Source: JACCYX01 sp964610045 (GTDB taxonomy: Bacteria; Chloroflexota; Chloroflexia; Thermomicrobiales; UBA6265). Taken from it: 17,951 nucleotides of DNA. The notes under the pieces are model-generated. The model was not told the origin of the DNA, made no database searches, and saw only the letters and a list, made by a program, of their open reading frames with translations. The stretch's first letter is position 1; the number at the start of each line of letters is the position of its first letter. The position numbers and the translations under genes were made by a program. Below are positions 15,530 to 17,951 of the stretch, in pieces. Where the stretch lies: contig CAZSUN010000078.1 of the NCBI GenBank assembly GCA_964610045.1, positions 1 through 17,951 of the forward strand. Reading direction: 5' to 3'.

Positions 15530-16449
15530 CCGTCACGTCACGACCGTACGGCTCCGAGAAGGGATTCTCGACCGACTTCTACCGGGTGCGCGACTTCCTG
15601 GTGCGTATCAACGATTCGCGGTTGATCACGCCGGTCTTCCCCTGGGCACGCTGGCAGTGGGCGTTTTCCCTGCCGTTCCAGGACGAGGACCATCTCGACC
15701 GGATAACGGTCTGGGAGGATGACGGCGAAATCATCGGCCTGGCAACCTACGAGATGCAACTCGGGGACGCCTTTCTCGTCGTCGATCCGCGCCACGGCTG
15801 CCTGCTGCCGGAGATGGTTGCAGCTTCGGGTGAGCGACTCGCGAACGACTCCGGGCGCGTACGCATCATCGTGTCCGATCGCGACGAACCGCTGCAGGAA
15901 GCCGTCTATGCCGCCGGATACCGTCCGACGGACGACCGCGAGTGGGACTCGCGCCTGCTGGTGGCGAAGACCGAGCTCACCACCGACCTTGCCGAGGGCT
16001 ACCACCTGGTAAGCCGGGCCGATGAACCCGATGACGACCTCTACGGTGAGACGCTTTGGCGCGGGTTCAACCACGAGTCAGAGGGGCCGTTCGCACCGAC
16101 GGCACACGACCGGGCGCTCTACGATCGACTCCGCTCCGATCCGGCCTACCGGCTGGAGCAACAAATCCTGGTGATCGCCCCTGATGGGCGCGGGGCTGCG
16201 TACTGCGGTATGTGGCACCAGCCAGGCTCGCACTACGCCGTGGTGGAACCGGTCGCCACCGCACCGGAACACCGGAGGAAGGGCCTGGCGCGGGCGGCGA
16301 TCCACGAGGCCGTCCGGCGCGTGGCGGCAGCGGGCGCGACCGAGGTTTGGGTCGGCTCAACGCTGCCGCTCTACCGCGCGATCGGGTTCCGGCCGTATGG
16401 CGCCGACACCTGGTGGGCACTTCCCGCCATGAAGGACACGACTGGATGA
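15526..16449 (+). CDS. GNAT family N-acetyltransferase, 307 aa, with a duplicated-domain layout
   Basis: This is probably an acetyl-CoA-dependent N-acetyltransferase. The C-terminal half (about 155-307) has a full GNAT core: the acetyl-CoA pyrophosphate loop ATAPEHRRKGLARAAIHEAV (about 243-262) and the later WVGSTLPLYRAIGFRPYG strand-helix typical of the family. The N-terminal half (about 1-150) appears to be a second, degenerate GNAT-like domain, with VWEDDGEIIGLATYEMQ and AVYAAGYRPT segments but no clear pyrophosphate loop. Such two-domain proteins include aminoglycoside and mycothiol-type acetyltransferases. Start ATG at 15526 overlaps the rusA stop by 4 bases, so translation is coupled, and its own stop overlaps the next start by ATGA. 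The substrate is unknown. Confidence 0.9.
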   Translation: MTVTSRPYGSEKGFSTDFYRVRDFLVRINDSRLITPVFPWARWQWAFSLPFQDEDHLDRITVWEDDGEIIGLATYEMQLGDAFLVVDPRHGCLLPEMVAASGERLANDSGRVRIIVSDRDEPLQEAVYAAGYRPTDDREWDSRLLVAKTELTTDLAEGYHLVSRADEPDDDLYGETLWRGFNHESEGPFAPTAHDRALYDRLRSDPAYRLEQQILVIAPDGRGAAYCGMWHQPGSHYAVVEPVATAPEHRRKGLARAAIHEAVRRVAAAGATEVWVGSTLPLYRAIGFRPYGADTWWALPAMKDTTG

Positions 16450-17111
16450 CCACGATAGAAACCGAACGCCTGCTGCTCCGGCCATTCCGGACGGATGACT
16501 GGCGCAACCTCCAGCGGGTGGTCACCGGCTACATGAACGGACCGTTCGGCCGTTTCGACCACCAGTGGCCAACCACCGGGGAGGGGATCCGGGACGCCAT
16601 CACCTGGTTCGCCAGCGGCGATGCGTACCTGGCGGTCTGCCGTCGTGCTGACGACCGGTTCCTGGGCCTGGTTTGCCTCAATCCTGGGCCGGATGCGGAT
16701 TCCCGCGACCTCGGCTACATCTTCGACGCCGAAATCCACGGCAATGGCTATGCCTTCGAGGCTTGCCGCGCCCTGATCGATCGCGCCTTTCGCAAGGATG
16801 GCGTCGAACGGATCGTGACCGGGACCGCGCAGGTTAACGAACGCTCCGTCAACCTCCTGCGTAAGCTCGGGATGGAGATCACCGGCGAAGGCACCGGCTC
16901 GTTCTGCACTGACGACGACGGCAACCCGATCGAATTCGCCGGCTACACCTTCGAACTCACGCGCCCGGACTGGATGGCACATCGGGCGCAATGCACGTCG
17001 CAGGACCATCCTTGCGTGGTATCCGGGCGCGATTACCATTCGCACCAGAACAAAACCCTCAGGTCGTCAGCCAAGGCTTGTGGCCTCGACACGGTACCTG
17101 AGGGTATTTAG
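16446..17111 (+). CDS. GNAT family N-acetyltransferase, RimJ/RimL-like, 221 aa with an unusual tail
   Basis: This is an acetyltransferase of the RimJ/RimL type, which acetylates protein N-termini or small amines. The start METTIETERLLLRPF-like opening (MTTIETERLLLRPFRTDDW) is the classic family N-terminus. The core follows with LGYIFDAEIHGNGYAFEACRAL (acetyl-CoA loop region) and VNERSVNLLRKLGM (about 133-146). The normal fold ends near residue 177 (FELTRPDW). The remaining roughly 44 residues are low in conservation and coincide with a perfect 10-bp inverted repeat (17055-17105), so the stop may have been lost and translation runs into a hairpin. The ATG at 16446 overlaps the upstream GNAT stop by ATGA. 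It is the last gene of the rnc-rusA-GNAT run. Substrate is unknown. Confidence 0.88.
   Translation: MTTIETERLLLRPFRTDDWRNLQRVVTGYMNGPFGRFDHQWPTTGEGIRDAITWFASGDAYLAVCRRADDRFLGLVCLNPGPDADSRDLGYIFDAEIHGNGYAFEACRALIDRAFRKDGVERIVTGTAQVNERSVNLLRKLGMEITGEGTGSFCTDDDGNPIEFAGYTFELTRPDWMAHRAQCTSQDHPCVVSGRDYHSHQNKTLRSSAKACGLDTVPEGI
17055..17105 (+). terminator. Perfect 10-bp inverted repeat at the end of the GNAT operon, possible terminator
   Basis: ACCCTCAGGT (17055-17064) pairs perfectly with ACCTGAGGGT (17096-17105), followed by ATTTA. The loop is 31 nt and can hold a smaller GCC/GGC stem. The structure lies within the last codons of the GNAT gene and inside the candidate promoter of the Abi-like gene. 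It may terminate the operon or be a regulatory site; the large loop and short U-run make this uncertain. Confidence 0.5.
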
Positions 17112-17114
17112 CAT
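17086..17114 (+). promoter_or_regulatory. Candidate sigma-70 promoter for the Abi-like gene
   Basis: TCGACA (17086-17091, 5 of 6 to TTGACA) and TAGCAT (17109-17114, 4 of 6 to TATAAT) are separated by 17 nt. This would start transcription near 17121, about 30 nt before the GTG at 17152. The right arm of the 10-bp inverted repeat lies inside the spacer. Confidence 0.45.
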
Positions 17115-17151
17115 AGTGTAGCAGCCAGTCAGCGTTACACAAGGTTGGAAC

Positions 17152-17874
17152 GTGGACGAGAATTTCGGGCAATCCATGGACTGTATCGCGTCGACTCCCC
17201 GGCTCCAGCGGTATAGGGACGCAACGGAGTCGGACGTGGCTGCCATGGCGCTGTATCTCTGGAATATCCAACTGGCGGAAGCACTCCTGCCCTCACTGTC
17301 GCTCTTCGAGGTGACCCTACGCAATTCCGTTCACACAACCTTGACTGACCATGCAAGAGCAACCCCGAACCCGGAGTTCTGGTTCAAGCATGTACTCCAT
17401 CAACGCATGTACGACAACATCACCGACCTGATCGCGCGAATCACCAGGAGAAATGGCATCCCGCCGTCAGCAGGCAAGGTGATTTCGGAGATCACCTTCG
17501 GATTCTGGCCGCTGCTCTTTTCCAGATCGTACAACTCGCTCTGGTGGCAGAATCAGGATCCGCTGATCGCACACATCCTCCCGCACTATCGCCGGATAGC
17601 GCGAGACACGAGATCAATATTCGAGATGAGACTCGAATACTTCGCCATGCTTCGCAATCGAGTCATGCATCACGAAGCCATTTTCCAGGGCGTCGCAGCC
17701 ATCAATCGTCCAGTTCTTGCGATCGACATCCTCCACCAGCAACTCTTGGAAACACTTGGCTGGATCAACGAGGATGCTGTCGAACTGGTTTCCATCATCG
17801 ATCACTTCGACGTCACATTCATCAATGGCAGGCAGCGCATCGAGTCCGAACTTCGCCGGCACTTCGGAGCCTGA
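17152..17874 (+). CDS. Abi family protein (Abi_2/AbiD-AbiF-like), putative HEPN ribonuclease, 240 aa
   Basis: This resembles the abortive-infection Abi_2 family: an N-terminal ALYLWNIQLAEALLPSLSLFEVTLRNSVH block (about 33-61, with E53, R57, N58 and H61 conserved) and a late LRNRVMHHEAIF block (167-178). R168-N-R-V-M-H173 fits the R-x4-H signature of HEPN RNases, which cleave RNA when phage infection is sensed. It is cytoplasmic, all-helical by appearance, with no membrane segment. The start is GTG at 17152 with AAGG 7 nt upstream; ATG at 17176 is an in-frame alternative. By eye its base composition is less GC-rich than its neighbours, hinting at acquisition by transfer. It stands alone on its own candidate promoter, with no antitoxin or methyltransferase partner next to it. 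Defence function is inferred from the family. Confidence 0.85.
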   Translation: MDENFGQSMDCIASTPRLQRYRDATESDVAAMALYLWNIQLAEALLPSLSLFEVTLRNSVHTTLTDHARATPNPEFWFKHVLHQRMYDNITDLIARITRRNGIPPSAGKVISEITFGFWPLLFSRSYNSLWWQNQDPLIAHILPHYRRIARDTRSIFEMRLEYFAMLRNRVMHHEAIFQGVAAINRPVLAIDILHQQLLETLGWINEDAVELVSIIDHFDVTFINGRQRIESELRRHFGA

Positions 17875-17918
17875 CGTCGCTGATCCACCACACTGCGTCG
17901 GGTACACTCGCCGTATCG

Positions 17919-17936
17919 GGCCGCGCGATCGCGGCC
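17919..17936. repeat. Perfect 18-bp palindrome near the window end
   Basis: GGCCGCG (17919-17925) pairs with CGCGGCC (17930-17936) around CGAT, and the whole 18-mer is a perfect palindrome. It lies 45 bp after the Abi-like stop. No U-run is visible before the window ends, so it could be a terminator without tail, an operator or a methylation-rich site. The preceding TACACT (17903-17908) resembles a weak -10 box. Confidence 0.5.
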
Positions 17937-17951
17937 ACCCCGACTGCCCCG

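Overview
This is a GC-rich bacterial chromosomal segment of about 18 kb with 15 protein-coding genes that I can support. No rRNA, tRNA, CRISPR array, insertion sequence or integrase is visible. The gene mix (a LAL-type LuxR regulator with an N-terminal ATPase, a luciferase-like flavin enzyme, an MMPL exporter, GH13 glucosidase, RusA beside RNase III) and the codon usage suggest a Chloroflexota/Thermomicrobia-like or actinobacterium-like organism. That placement is inference and no marker gene fixes it.

Layout. Bases 1-393 are gene-free and hold the edge copy of a repeated element and a minus-strand intrinsic terminator. Minus-strand genes at 394-4758 form a likely operon, read right to left: LLM-class flavin oxidoreductase, a 931-aa LuxR-family ATPase regulator, and a small Tat-exported protein of unknown function. 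Bases 4759-5668 hold no credible gene but contain the second copy of the repeat, a strong hairpin, a REP-like palindrome and the terminator of the next gene. A 768-aa MMPL transporter (minus, 5669-7975) follows, then a 303-base gap with two related hairpins.

Bases 8279-12841 are a five-gene minus-strand cluster read right to left: aldo/keto reductase, DUF2255 protein, cupin, second aldo/keto reductase, GH13 alpha-glucosidase. An AraC_N-type regulator is transcribed divergently (13170-14132). This resembles the YqhC/YqhD-DkgA aldehyde-response arrangement, so the regulator probably controls the reductases.

From 14213 the plus strand carries RNase III (rnc), a RusA-family resolvase and two GNAT acetyltransferases. 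The last three are joined by ATGA overlaps. The second GNAT has an unusual C-terminal tail that contains a perfect 10-bp inverted repeat and a candidate promoter for the next gene. That gene is an Abi-like protein with a HEPN-type R-x4-H motif, the only defence candidate in the window. The window ends in a perfect 18-bp palindrome.

The observations most worth following are the duplicated element flanking the LLM/LuxR operon, the paired hairpins with different stems but the same loop, the Abi-like gene with its hairpin/promoter overlap, and the RNase III lacking one of the usual acidic active-site residues. I did not find a clearly new multi-gene system.
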